This document shows, piece after piece, positions 40,654-49,694 of a stretch of DNA of 50,657 nucleotides. The DNA comes from Terriglobales bacterium (lineage in GTDB: Bacteria; Acidobacteriota; Terriglobia; Terriglobales; Acidobacteriaceae). The stretch covers positions 1 to 50,657 of the forward strand of contig JAMXLI010000292.1 in assembly GCA_024281115.1 (NCBI GenBank). Reading direction: 5' to 3'. Below the pieces are notes generated by a model. That model was not told the origin of the DNA and did no database searches. It was given only the letters and a program-made list of their open reading frames with translations. Numbering within the stretch: position 1 is the first letter of the stretch; each line of letters begins with the position of its first letter. The translations under genes were made by a program, and so were the position numbers.

Positions 40654-41796
40654 ATGATGCGTCGCACAATGCTCTTTTTCCTGTCCTTGTCACTCATCTT
40701 GTTCGCGGCCATGGCGCTTTGTGCCCAGGATACAGCGCAGAGCTCCAGTTCGACCTCCGATTGGGAAAATCACGCCGGGAATACCGTTCCTACCCGCACC
40801 CGTTCCAGTCACACGGAGGCGGATGGCCGCGTTCTCGACCGCCAGTCTGTCCAGCGGCTGGGTGTCAACGGCAGCTACGAGACTTATCTCGACGTCGAGC
40901 GTGAATCGGTGAAGGTGGACGCCTCCACCATCCGGGTTATCGAGAAGCGCTACGGGCAAGGGGCCAATGGCAGCCGCACGCTGCTCCAGGTGAGCGAGGA
41001 GGAGGTGCGCGATCTGCCGGGAGGAGAGCAGAAGGTCACGCGCACGGTTTCCAATCCGGACGTCAATGGTGGGCTGCAAGTTGCGCAGCGCGAGATCGAG
41101 CAGAGCAAGCCCGCCGGCCCGGACGCGCGCGAAACCACAACCACCTTACTTCGTCCCGACGTGAACGGCGGTTTCGCTCCGGCGCTGCGGGTGGAGCGCC
41201 ACGAAACCCTGGATAAGCAGGGCAACGTGGTTGCATTCCGCAATTCCACGCTGGCGCCCGATGGCGGAGGACGCTGGCAGGTGAACGAGGTGCGCGAGGG
41301 CACGCTCAAAGGAGAACCCGGGCAAGCTAAAACGAAAGAGGAACGCGTTCTGCGGCCCGATTCCGATGGAAAACTCGCGGTCGCCGCCCGGACGGTCACC
41401 CGTGAATCGGAGTCCGGCGGGAAGAAGCGGCAGACCACCGAAAGCTTTTCCGCGGACGTGCCCGGCACAGCCCCCGACTCGAACACCTTGCACCTGCAAC
41501 AGCGAACCACGACCACCAGCGAGACCGGGGCGGATGGCGGTTCGCGGACCGTGCAGGAGATCGAGCAGCGCAACCCCGGTGTTCCCGGCGACACTCTGGG
41601 GGTGGAGCAGCGGACGATCGACATCGTGCAACCCGGCGCTGGGGGCTCAAGCAGCGAAACGCGAACCATTCAGATGACCGGGCCCAGCTCCGGCCTCACC
41701 ACCGTTTGGGTGGACACGACCCGCGGGCAGACATCTCCGGTCAAGGTAGAAACCAAGCCCGATGCCGCCAAATCGCAGTCCAAGCCTAAGCCATAG
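40654..41796 (+). CDS. Secreted repeat protein of unknown function
   Basis: A 380-residue exported protein. Signal peptide (MLFFLSLSLILFAAMALCA); the mature part is built of about six degenerate beta-type repeats of roughly 33 residues, best seen where each unit ends or begins with a turn such as NPDVNGGLQVAQRE, RPDVNGGFAPALRVE, APDGGGRWQVNEVRE and RPDSDGKLAVAART. It is strongly charged and Thr-rich, with no Cys in the mature part, suggesting a surface fibre or envelope scaffold. No named family recognised. ATG at 40654 (or 40657) with GGAGGT 6 bases upstream. Confidence 0.82.
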   Translation: MMRRTMLFFLSLSLILFAAMALCAQDTAQSSSSTSDWENHAGNTVPTRTRSSHTEADGRVLDRQSVQRLGVNGSYETYLDVERESVKVDASTIRVIEKRYGQGANGSRTLLQVSEEEVRDLPGGEQKVTRTVSNPDVNGGLQVAQREIEQSKPAGPDARETTTTLLRPDVNGGFAPALRVERHETLDKQGNVVAFRNSTLAPDGGGRWQVNEVREGTLKGEPGQAKTKEERVLRPDSDGKLAVAARTVTRESESGGKKRQTTESFSADVPGTAPDSNTLHLQQRTTTTSETGADGGSRTVQEIEQRNPGVPGDTLGVEQRTIDIVQPGAGGSSSETRTIQMTGPSSGLTTVWVDTTRGQTSPVKVETKPDAAKSQSKPKP

Positions 41797-41823
41797 GCGG
41801 ATTGCTCCGGCCACCCGGTCGCC

Positions 41824-42078
41824 TCAGCGGCCATAGTACGCAGCATTGGCGGCAACAAAGGACTGCAGCTCAGCGGGAATTTCCTGCGCATCCTGGATAG
41901 CATCCGAGGTGCATACCGGCACGCAGGCCCCGCAATCGATGCACTCCTCCGGATCGACGAAAAGCTGCTGCACTTCCTCGAACGCGGGCTCGTCTTTCTT
42001 GGGGTGGATGCAGTCGGTGGGACAGACATCCACGCACAATTCATCTTTGATACATGCACTCGTAATTACGAAGGCCAT
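41824..42078 (-). CDS. Ferredoxin with two Fe-S cluster motifs
   Basis: An 84-residue electron carrier. First Cys group: C9-x5-C15-x3-C19-x3-C23 (with PTDCIHP after it); second: CIDCGACVPVC, a classic C-x2-C-x2-C-x3-C 4Fe-4S site. The order and C-terminal length match 7Fe/8Fe bacterial ferredoxins, but the first gap (C-x5-C) is two residues shorter than the usual C-x7-C of 7Fe types, so cluster content (3Fe or 4Fe) is unclear. The ATG at 42078 follows GGAGGAA, a strong ribosome-binding site. Confidence 0.93.
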   Translation of the reverse strand: MAFVITSACIKDELCVDVCPTDCIHPKKDEPAFEEVQQLFVDPEECIDCGACVPVCTSDAIQDAQEIPAELQSFVAANAAYYGR

Positions 42079-42346
42079 CGCGATTCCTCCACGGGGCGTC
42101 CCTGACCCCTACCTTACGGCCTTGCGGGTGGGCGCGGTGTGACCCTTATCACCGGGCGTTGAGACGAGTCGTCGGAAGGGTGACGCGCGGAACGCCGGCC
42201 TGCGACTCCGCGGCAGGCCGCGGGTTTCACGACTGTGCGCGGGGCCACAATGGTCACTAGCTGCCTGAGGCGCATTGTTCGACTATGGATAGGCCAGCGA
42301 GTGGCTGGGATTGGCAGCGGGTTAGCATCAGCAGTCTCGTCGCACT

Positions 42347-43645
42347 ATGGAGAATGGCCGCAAATACGCGTTGAGCTGGATTGACGGTCTGTGGCTGCTG
42401 TTTCTGCTCGCGCTGGCGCTGCTGCCGCCTGTCCGGGAGGTGCACAAGCAGCTGATCCTGCTTGCCATCGGCCTGTTTCAGCTACTGGAGCGCCAGGTGC
42501 TCCTGCGTTTTCCGCAGCGCGGCGCCGTGTATGCGGTGCTGGTGAAGATCGCGCTGGCCACGGTCCTGCTCGGCCACACCGGCGAGCTGAGTATCAACAG
42601 CAGCTACTATCCCATCTTTTATCTTCCCGTCATCACCGCCGCCATGTATTTCGGGCCCGCGGCCACGCTTTTCTGGACCGCCGTTGCCTCGCTGGCCTAC
42701 TGCTCCTATCTGTATCCTGCATTGCAGGAATATGAGCTCACGCGCGCCGGCGTGGTGGAATTGGCCACCCGCATTCTTTTCTTTTTCGTGGCGGCGTTGA
42801 TCGTGAACCGGTTCGTGCTGGAGAATCGCCGCCAGGTCAGGCGTTACCAGCAGCTCTCGGAGAGCCTGGCCGAAGCGAACCGCCAATTGCAGGCGGCGCA
42901 GGAGGAAGCGCGCAGGTCGGAGCGCCTGGCCGCCCTCGGACAGCTCTCGGCGGGACTGGCGCACGAGATCCGTAATCCGCTGGGAGTGATCAAGGGCTCT
43001 GCCGAAATGCTCACGCAACGCCTGCAGCAGGCGCAGCCCCTGGCCTCCGAGCTGGCCGGCTACATCCTGTCGGAAACCAACCGGCTCAACGCGCTGGTGG
43101 CGCGCTTCCTGGATTTTGCCCGGCCCTCGCGCCTGGACTTGCGCCCCGTGGATGCCCCCGCGCTGCTCGATCGCGCCCTGGAGACGGTGCGTGCCCAGAT
43201 GCCGGATGCGCCGGTCACCGTGGAGCGCAAGTATGCCGCCGGCCTGCCGCCGCTCTATGCCGACGAGCAGCTCTGCGAGCAGATTTTCGTAAACCTGTTT
43301 ACCAATGCCTACCAGGCCATGGACGGGGCTGGAGGCCGGCTGCAAGTTACCGCCGAACGCGATGCGCTCGAGGGGCTGCCTGGGGTTGCCGTCGAGGTGC
43401 AGGACTCCGGCCCCGGCATTCCCGCCGAAATGCGGCAGCAGATTTTCAATCCGTTCGTCAGTTCCAAGAAAGACGGCGTGGGGCTGGGGCTCTCCATCGT
43501 GGCCAAGATCGTGGATGATCACCACGGCTCGATACGCTTGAAGAGCGAGCCGGGAGAGAGTGCGTGTTTTCGCGTGTTTCTACCCAGTGGCGATCCGCAG
43601 GGGCAGGAGGAAAGCGATGGCGGCAATTCTGATCGTCGAGGATGA
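42347..43645 (+). CDS. Multi-TM sensor histidine kinase
   Basis: A 432-residue kinase. Five to six TM helices (residues 12-160), a helical linker, HisKA with His206 (SAGLAHEIRNPLGVIKGSAE), and HATPase (NLFTNAYQAM, DSGPGIP, GVGLGLSIVAKIVDDHHG). Its 3' end overlaps the start of the NtrC-type regulator by 29 bases, so the two form a cognate pair. No PAS or GAF domain, so signal sensing is probably through the membrane region. Confidence 0.93.
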   Translation: MENGRKYALSWIDGLWLLFLLALALLPPVREVHKQLILLAIGLFQLLERQVLLRFPQRGAVYAVLVKIALATVLLGHTGELSINSSYYPIFYLPVITAAMYFGPAATLFWTAVASLAYCSYLYPALQEYELTRAGVVELATRILFFFVAALIVNRFVLENRRQVRRYQQLSESLAEANRQLQAAQEEARRSERLAALGQLSAGLAHEIRNPLGVIKGSAEMLTQRLQQAQPLASELAGYILSETNRLNALVARFLDFARPSRLDLRPVDAPALLDRALETVRAQMPDAPVTVERKYAAGLPPLYADEQLCEQIFVNLFTNAYQAMDGAGGRLQVTAERDALEGLPGVAVEVQDSGPGIPAEMRQQIFNPFVSSKKDGVGLGLSIVAKIVDDHHGSIRLKSEPGESACFRVFLPSGDPQGQEESDGGNSDRRG

Positions 43646-44975
43646 AGCCAAAATGCGCCGCCTGCTCGAGCTGAACCTGGGGGAGCAGGGCTTCAGCACG
43701 CACGCTGCCGCCGACGCCGAAAGCGGCCTCGCGCTTCTCGGCCGGGAAAAGATCGACCTGGTGCTCACCGATTTCCGCCTGCCCGGCATGAGCGGACTGG
43801 AGTTCCTGCAGGCGGTGAAGCAGCGGAACGCCGCCCTGCCGGTGGTGATGATGACCGCCTACGGCACCGTCGAATCCGCGGTAGAAGCCATGAAGCACGG
43901 CGCCAGTGATTACATCCTGAAACCCTTTTCGCTTGAAGAGCTGGCGCTGGTCATCCGCAAAGAACTGGAGGCGCATAACCTGCGCGAGGAGAACCGTTCG
44001 TTGCGCGAGGCCCTGCGCCAGCGCTATCAGTACAAGAACATTGTGGCCGAGAGCGACGGCATGCAGGCCGTGCTGGCCATGGTGGAACGGGTGGCGCCCA
44101 GTCAAGCCACCGTGCTGATCGGCGGCGAAAGCGGCGTGGGCAAGGACCTGGTCGCGCGCGCCATTCACGAGCACTCCCAGCGCGCCTCCGGGCCTTTTAT
44201 CAAGATCAACAGCACGGCCATTCCGGAAACCCTGCTGGAGAGTGAGCTGTTCGGCTACGAGAAGGGCGCGTTTTCCGGCGCGGTTAATTCCAAGCCGGGA
44301 AAATTTGAGCTGGCCGACAAGGGCACGCTGTTTCTGGACGAAATCGGCGACGTCCCCGCGGCCACGCAGGTCAAGCTGCTGCGCGTTCTGCAGGAGCGCG
44401 AATTCGAGCGGCTCGGCGGCACCAAGACCTTGAAGGTAGATGTCCGCCTGATTGCCGCCACCAATCGCGACCTGCGCGCTGCCCTGGAGGAAGGAACGTT
44501 TCGAGAGGACCTGTACTACCGCCTGAACGTGGTCGCCATTGACATTCCGCCGCTGCGCGACCGCAAAGAAGACATCCCCGGCCTGGTCAGCTTCTTCCTG
44601 CAACGCTTCGCGGAGGAATCGGGAGGAGCGCCCAAGCAGATTTCCCCCGCCGCCCTGCGGATGCTCATGGAATATCACTGGCCGGGCAATGTGCGCGAGC
44701 TTGAGAACATCGTGCGGCGCGCGGTTACGCTTGCGGCCGGAACCAGGCTGGAAGCCGGCGACATTCACCTCGATCCGCCGCGCGTCTCTCATAATGGCAT
44801 TGCGCCCGTCCTGCCCCCCGGCATGACCCTCGAGAAATGGGAGCAGGAGATCATCCGGGAGGCGCTGCGCCGGGCCGACGGCAACAAAAGCCAGGCAGCC
44901 CGCGCCCTCGGCCTTTCGCGCAACGCGTTGCGCTACCGCCTGTCGCAGATGGGCGTGCAGGATACCGAAGCCTGA
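43617..44975 (+). CDS. Sigma-54-dependent response regulator (NtrC type) with GAFSGA loop
   Basis: A 452-residue regulator: receiver with Asp52 (VLTDFRLPGM), AAA+ domain with Walker A GESGVGK (170-176), and a Fis-type helix-turn-helix (GNKSQAARALGLSRNALRYRL). The sigma-54 contact loop reads GAFSGA (217-222) instead of GAFTGA. The ATG at 43617 sits 5-6 bases after AGGAGG; the upstream GTG at 43560 is less likely. Expressed with the kinase that overlaps it. Targets are unknown; the FecR-like gene is 225 bases downstream. Confidence 0.95.
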   Translation: MAAILIVEDEAKMRRLLELNLGEQGFSTHAAADAESGLALLGREKIDLVLTDFRLPGMSGLEFLQAVKQRNAALPVVMMTAYGTVESAVEAMKHGASDYILKPFSLEELALVIRKELEAHNLREENRSLREALRQRYQYKNIVAESDGMQAVLAMVERVAPSQATVLIGGESGVGKDLVARAIHEHSQRASGPFIKINSTAIPETLLESELFGYEKGAFSGAVNSKPGKFELADKGTLFLDEIGDVPAATQVKLLRVLQEREFERLGGTKTLKVDVRLIAATNRDLRAALEEGTFREDLYYRLNVVAIDIPPLRDRKEDIPGLVSFFLQRFAEESGGAPKQISPAALRMLMEYHWPGNVRELENIVRRAVTLAAGTRLEAGDIHLDPPRVSHNGIAPVLPPGMTLEKWEQEIIREALRRADGNKSQAARALGLSRNALRYRLSQMGVQDTEA

Positions 44976-45009
44976 ATTCGACCCACGCGTAACTGGCCGA
45001 AATCCACCA

Positions 45010-45070
45010 CTGGTGCACGAGAAGCACCAGGCTTGTGGCCGCCAGCGAGTCAGCCATTTCCTGGCTGGCT
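45010..45070 (+). other. Leader with two hairpins upstream of the FecR-like gene
   Basis: A perfect 7-bp stem (CTGGTGC/GCACCAG, 45010-45030) is followed by GCCAGC (45041-45046), which can pair with GCTGGC (45064-45069) or give way to an alternative AGCCA/TGGCT stem (45052-45056/45062-45066). No T-run after either, so not a terminator. It could be a terminator remnant, an RNA control element or protein-binding palindromes. Seen in sequence; function unknown. Confidence 0.35.
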
Positions 45071-45200
45071 CCCATGTATGTCTATAGATATGAACAACTT
45101 ACCGCATTAGTGACGGCGGCCAAGAAGTTTGGAAGGCGGGCTGCATTCTGCTAAGGCGGACTAGGGGTTCGCGAAACCGGCGAACCCGGGATGGTGGGCC

Positions 45201-47801
45201 ATGAAAACCTTGAGCAAGATCGCGGCGGTGATCGCGCTGGCAGTCGGCATTGGCTACGCGCAGGACGTGCAGACACAGCCGGGTGTGGCGCGCATCAGCT
45301 TGATTCACGGCGAGGTTTCGGTGCAGCGCGGGGACTCCGGAGATTGGGTTGCAGCCACATTGAACTCCCCGGTGGTGAACGATGACCGCGTGGCGACAGG
45401 CGAGCGCTCGCGCACGGAGGTGCAGCTCGATTACGCCAACATCCTGCGCCTGGACCAGAACACGACCGCGCGCATGGCCAACCTGGCGCGCACGCGCATC
45501 CAGATCCAGGTCGGACAGGGCATGGCCAACTTCGACGTGCTGAAGGGCAGCGAGGCCGATGCGGAGATTGATTTGCCGAACGCCTCGGTGCGCCCCCTGC
45601 GCGATGGTCGCTACCGCAGCCGCGTGATCTCCGACTCCGAAACCCAGGTCATCGTCCGCAAGGGCGAGGCCGAGATCTCTACGCCCCAGGGCAGCACGCG
45701 CATCGCCAGCGGCGAGATGATTACCGTCCAGGGTACCGACAATCCGCAGTACCAGACGGCAACCGCTCCCCACAAGGATGACTGGGACAACTGGAACGGC
45801 GACCGCGATCACCTGATCGCCTCGGCAGAGAGTTGGGGCCACACGAACCGCTATTACACCGGAGCTTCCGACCTCGACGCCTATGGTCACTGGACGAATG
45901 TTCCGGATTACGGATCGGTGTGGGTGCCGGTGGCTGGCCCGGACTGGGCGCCTTACCGCGACGGGCGTTGGGTTTGGGAGCCCTACTACGGCTGGACCTG
46001 GGTTTCCTATGAGCCTTGGGGCTGGGCGCCCTATCACTACGGGCGTTGGTTTCTCTACTCCGGATCGTGGTGCTGGTGGCCGGGGCCGGTGTACTACGTC
46101 CACAGCTACTATCCGGTGTGGGCGCCGGCCTACGTGTCCTTCTTCGGCTTTGGTTCAGGGTTTGGATTTGGTTTCGGCTTCGGACAATTTGGCTGGCTGC
46201 CCATCGGTCCGGCGGACTACTTCTATCCCTGGTATGGGCATCGCGGCAACGTGGTGAACGTGACCAACATCACCAACATCACCAACATCACGAATATCAA
46301 TAACGTGAACACCGGAGTGCGGCCGGTTGACCCGATATGGCGCCGGGGGACGGGCCATCCCTACTCCAACCTGCGCAACGTGCAGAGCGATCCGCGCCTG
46401 CTGAAAGGCATTTCCAGCATGCCGGCGGCGGAGTTCGGCAAGGGCACGGTCCGAGGGCAGCCGGTGGATGCGGAAACGTTTCGCCACGGCGGAATGATCA
46501 CCGGCCGCGTGCCGGTGGTGCCCACGCGCGAGAGCCTGCGGCCCAGCGACAAGCCGGTAAGCCCGGCGATGGCGCGCCTGGGCGGCAGCAGCCAACAGCG
46601 GTTCTTCACCAGGACGCAGCCGTCGTCGCCCGCGCAGCACTCCTTTGACCAGGACGTGGCGCAGATGCAGAAGATTGTGAGCGCGTCTGCGCAGGCCCCG
46701 CGAAATGCGCCCGCTCAAGCCGGCGCGGAGCGACTGCCCGATGCCCGAGCTGCCGCCAATGCCAGCGCGGGTGCGCCAAAGGCGCCTGCGACGGCGGTGA
46801 GCGTTAGCGCACGCCCCGCCATGGCCGACAAGCCCGTGGGACAGGGCGGTGCGACCGCGATCGCGCGGCCGGGTTGGAGGAGCTTCGGCCAGCCAATGGC
46901 CGAAAACAACTCGTCTGCTCTGCCCAACAGCCAGGCGTCACGGCAGGAAACCACGGCTGACAAGCCGGCGCAGAGCGCGGTGCGCCCGGCGGGTGGCAAC
47001 GGCAAGGCTGCATCTTCCAATCCGGCAGCTTCATCCGACAGGCGGCCGGGATGGCGCTCGTTCGGCGACAACCCTGGCAACCGCGCTGAACCAGGAACGA
47101 CTGCGGGACGTCAGGCCGCGCCTGCCGGCCGCGTCGATAGGCAGGATGCCGCTCCCGCCAATCGCGGGCCGGAAGCTGCCCCGTCGCGCGAAGGTTGGCA
47201 GCACTTTTCACCGTCGTCCAAGGTCCAGTCCGACTCGTCTAACCCGCGGCGCAGCAGCAGCGGCGGCGATGCGGCGCCCGCGAGTGCCGGCCGAAACGAC
47301 TCCCAGTCGCGGCCGCAAGGCGAGTGGCGGCGCTTTCCTTCCGCTGACTCCGGTCGAGGCGAGCGCACTGCGCCGTCTGCTAATACCGGCGCGGAGCGCG
47401 GCAGCCGCAATGACGCGCAGCAGGGAGGTTGGCAGAAATTCTCTCCCCGCAGCGAATCTTCCCGCCCCGGCAGGGAGAGCACGGTGGGACCCCGCAGCGG
47501 CGGCATGGATAGCCGACCGCCCCTTGACCTGCGCCAGCCCATTGTGACGCGGCGCTCCATGCCTTCTTACGATAGCGGTCCACGCGGCTCGTTCAGCGGC
47601 GGCGGTAGCGGCGGCATGACGCGCTCCATGGGCGGTGGAGGACGCCAGTACGGCGGCGGCCCCGCGGGCGCTCCGGCAGGCGGCGGATCGCGCGGAGGTA
47701 ACTCCTCGGGCGGACATAGCTCCGGCGGGGGCCACGGATCTTCGGGCGGCGGCTCCCATTCTTCCGGCGCTTCGCACGGCCCCAGCGGACATTCGCGCTG
47801 A
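45201..47801 (+). CDS. Large secreted FecR/DUF6600-type protein with Gly-Trp-x-x-Phe repeats
   Basis: An 866-residue exported protein. Signal peptide (21 residues, ending YAQ); a FecR-like beta domain (about 30-190: 'GVARISLIHGEVSVQRGD', 'TRIASGEMITVQG'); a Trp/Tyr-rich DUF6600-like region (about 215-345) with repeated WAPY, WEPYYGWTW and GFGFGFGFG; an Asn-rich segment (NITNITNITNINNVN); then a disordered half with five GW-x-x-F units (RPGWRSFG twice, REGWQHFS, QGEWRRFP, QGGWQKFS) and a Gly/Ser/His-rich tail ending HGPSGHSR. Probably envelope-surface associated. The ATG at 45201 lacks a clear Shine-Dalgarno. A terminator follows. Confidence 0.88.
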   Translation: MKTLSKIAAVIALAVGIGYAQDVQTQPGVARISLIHGEVSVQRGDSGDWVAATLNSPVVNDDRVATGERSRTEVQLDYANILRLDQNTTARMANLARTRIQIQVGQGMANFDVLKGSEADAEIDLPNASVRPLRDGRYRSRVISDSETQVIVRKGEAEISTPQGSTRIASGEMITVQGTDNPQYQTATAPHKDDWDNWNGDRDHLIASAESWGHTNRYYTGASDLDAYGHWTNVPDYGSVWVPVAGPDWAPYRDGRWVWEPYYGWTWVSYEPWGWAPYHYGRWFLYSGSWCWWPGPVYYVHSYYPVWAPAYVSFFGFGSGFGFGFGFGQFGWLPIGPADYFYPWYGHRGNVVNVTNITNITNITNINNVNTGVRPVDPIWRRGTGHPYSNLRNVQSDPRLLKGISSMPAAEFGKGTVRGQPVDAETFRHGGMITGRVPVVPTRESLRPSDKPVSPAMARLGGSSQQRFFTRTQPSSPAQHSFDQDVAQMQKIVSASAQAPRNAPAQAGAERLPDARAAANASAGAPKAPATAVSVSARPAMADKPVGQGGATAIARPGWRSFGQPMAENNSSALPNSQASRQETTADKPAQSAVRPAGGNGKAASSNPAASSDRRPGWRSFGDNPGNRAEPGTTAGRQAAPAGRVDRQDAAPANRGPEAAPSREGWQHFSPSSKVQSDSSNPRRSSSGGDAAPASAGRNDSQSRPQGEWRRFPSADSGRGERTAPSANTGAERGSRNDAQQGGWQKFSPRSESSRPGRESTVGPRSGGMDSRPPLDLRQPIVTRRSMPSYDSGPRGSFSGGGSGGMTRSMGGGGRQYGGGPAGAPAGGGSRGGNSSGGHSSGGGHGSSGGGSHSSGASHGPSGHSR
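46263..46298 (+). repeat. In-frame 9-bp tandem repeat
   Basis: ACCAACATC three times exactly (46263-46289), then a diverged fourth copy (ACGAATATC). It encodes the Thr-Asn-Ile repeats of the FecR-like protein; in frame, so copy-number change would shorten or lengthen the protein without frameshift. Confidence 0.8.
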
Positions 47802-47821
47802 CCAAGCTCCGGCGTCTCAGG

Positions 47822-47852
47822 CCCGCGGCGTAACCCGCCGCGGGTTTTGTTT
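47822..47852 (+). terminator. Rho-independent terminator of the FecR-like gene
   Basis: A perfect 9-bp stem (CCCGCGGCG / CGCCGCGGG) with a 5-base loop is followed by TTTTGTTT. It lies about 20 bases after the stop codon. Confidence 0.92.
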
Positions 47853-48026
47853 GCACCCCGCCCGCCAACTCGCAGCCGTAAAAGTTGCACTGAGGTCAGC
47901 CGACGGACTACCGTCCCCAGGGCTGATGGGCAGTATCAAACCGACACCTGGCGCTAAACAACAAACTTAAGCGCGCGGCTGCGCGCGCGGTACATTGCAG
48001 CAGCTTTGCGCATCGAATCTTCTGGA

Positions 48027-49637
48027 ATGCCGACAGGCAAGCTCATCGCAACCCTCACCGCGCTTTGCGCCCTGGTCGGCTTCGCGCTTCATCCCGCGCC
48101 CGGCACCGACTTGGTTTTGCGGCGGGTGACTACGTTTCACAACAATCTTTCCCGGCAGGGCGCAAATACCGACGAACTCGTGCTGCGACCTTCCAACGTC
48201 AACCCGGCCACCTTCGGCAAGCTTTTTTCGCAGCCGGTGGACGGCTTCGTTTACGCGCAGCCGCTGTTCCTGACCAACGTGTACATCCCGAAGAAAGGGG
48301 TGCACAACGTGGTGTTTGTGGCGACCGAGCACGACTCGGTCTACGCCTTCGACGCCGACACTAACGCCGGCGAGAACAGCCGGCCGTTATGGAAAACCAG
48401 TTTCCTCGATCCGGCACAGGGGACAACAACCGCCTCCAGCAACGACGTCGGTTGTGGCGACATCGTGCCCGAGGTCGGCATCACCGGAACGCCCGTGATT
48501 GATGCCGCCGGGCGGACCTTGTACGTTGTCGCCAAGACTCGCGAGCGCGGGCGCTTCGTCCAGCGGCTGCATGCGCTCGATGTCGAGACCGGAGCGGAGA
48601 AGGCGGGCAGTCCGGTAGAAATCAAAGCCGCGGTGCGAGGGACGGGGATCGCCGCCCACGGCGAACGCGTGACCTTCGATCCGCTGCGCGAGCACCAGCG
48701 CGCTGGACTATTGCTGCAGAACGGGCTGGTGTACGTGGCCTGGGCATCGCACTGCGACAACCCGCCTTATCACGGCTGGGTTGTGGCGTACGACATGCGC
48801 AGCTTGCGGCAGGCGGGCATCTGGAACGCCACGCCGGACGGCCAGATGGGCGGCATCTGGCAATCGGGCGCCGCCCCGGCCGGCGATGGTGAGCACGCCT
48901 TCATCAGCACGGGGAACGGCGACTTCGACGCGGACCGCGGCGGCCGCGATTTCGGTGACAGCATTGTCCAGTTGAGTCGGCCGCAAATGGGCGCGCTCCA
49001 AGTGACCGACTATTTCACTCCCTTCGATCAAGCCAGCCTGAATGCCGGCGACATCGAGCCCGGCTCCGGCGGGACCGTCCTCATCAGCGTCCTCGGAGGC
49101 CGCAAGCACTACGTTGTGAACGTGAGCAAGTCGGGGACGATTTACATTGTGGACCCCGCGGAGATGGGGCGCTTCAACCCTGAGAGCAACCGCGCCATTG
49201 TGCAATCCATCCCCGCGGCCACCGGCGGTGTATGGGGCACGCCGGCATGGTGGAACGAGACCCTGTACGTAGCGGGCAGCTACGACCGCCTGAAAGCCTT
49301 TCGCTTTGATTCCGCATCCGGGCGCCTCGCAGAAGCCCCCGCCTCGCACTCCTCCATCTCCTTCATGTATCCCGGGCCGACCCCGTCGGTCTCGTCGAAT
49401 GGACGCCGGGAGGGCATTGTGTGGCTGGTGCAGGCGGATGCATACGTGGATGACGGCTCCGCGGTGCTGCGCGCCTTCGATGCCCGCGATCTCTCGCGCG
49501 AGCTGTACAGCAGCCTCCAGGCCCCGGCCCGCGACGATCCCGGAAGGGCCGTGAAGTTTTCCGTCCCGACCGTGGTAAACGGCAAAGTGTACGTAGCGGC
49601 GCGGGACCGGATCAGCGTGTACGGCCTGCTGCGCTAG
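48027..49637 (+). CDS. Exported PQQ-like beta-propeller protein
   Basis: A 536-residue secreted or periplasmic protein: signal peptide (LIATLTALCALVGFALHPA) then an eight-bladed-type propeller of pyrroloquinoline-quinone/quinoprotein repeats, seen as repeated 'VFVATEHDSVYAFDADT', 'LYVVAKT ... LHALDVETG', 'LVYVAWASH', 'TLYVAGSYDRLKAFRFDSAS' and 'VYVAARDRISVYG'. A pair of Cys in NDVGCGD. No PQQ-ligand residues can be confirmed, so it may be a structural BamB-like propeller rather than a dehydrogenase. The start is ATG at 48027, replacing an in-frame TTG at 48006. Confidence 0.87.
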   Translation: MPTGKLIATLTALCALVGFALHPAPGTDLVLRRVTTFHNNLSRQGANTDELVLRPSNVNPATFGKLFSQPVDGFVYAQPLFLTNVYIPKKGVHNVVFVATEHDSVYAFDADTNAGENSRPLWKTSFLDPAQGTTTASSNDVGCGDIVPEVGITGTPVIDAAGRTLYVVAKTRERGRFVQRLHALDVETGAEKAGSPVEIKAAVRGTGIAAHGERVTFDPLREHQRAGLLLQNGLVYVAWASHCDNPPYHGWVVAYDMRSLRQAGIWNATPDGQMGGIWQSGAAPAGDGEHAFISTGNGDFDADRGGRDFGDSIVQLSRPQMGALQVTDYFTPFDQASLNAGDIEPGSGGTVLISVLGGRKHYVVNVSKSGTIYIVDPAEMGRFNPESNRAIVQSIPAATGGVWGTPAWWNETLYVAGSYDRLKAFRFDSASGRLAEAPASHSSISFMYPGPTPSVSSNGRREGIVWLVQADAYVDDGSAVLRAFDARDLSRELYSSLQAPARDDPGRAVKFSVPTVVNGKVYVAARDRISVYGLLR

Positions 49638-49694
49638 GTCCCTTCGAACTACTTTCAAAGAGGAGCTCGGCGTGCGGCCAGGGGCGGCGCCGAG

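Noticed and set aside
45010-45030. GG-N10-GC sigma-54-like match before the FecR-like gene
   Set aside because: The GG and GC arise from the arms of a perfect hairpin and the rest of the consensus is absent.
49666-49694. CTCGGCG/CGCCGAG repeat between the propeller gene and the RNase H gene
   Set aside because: 15-base loop and no clear T-run; weak as a terminator.
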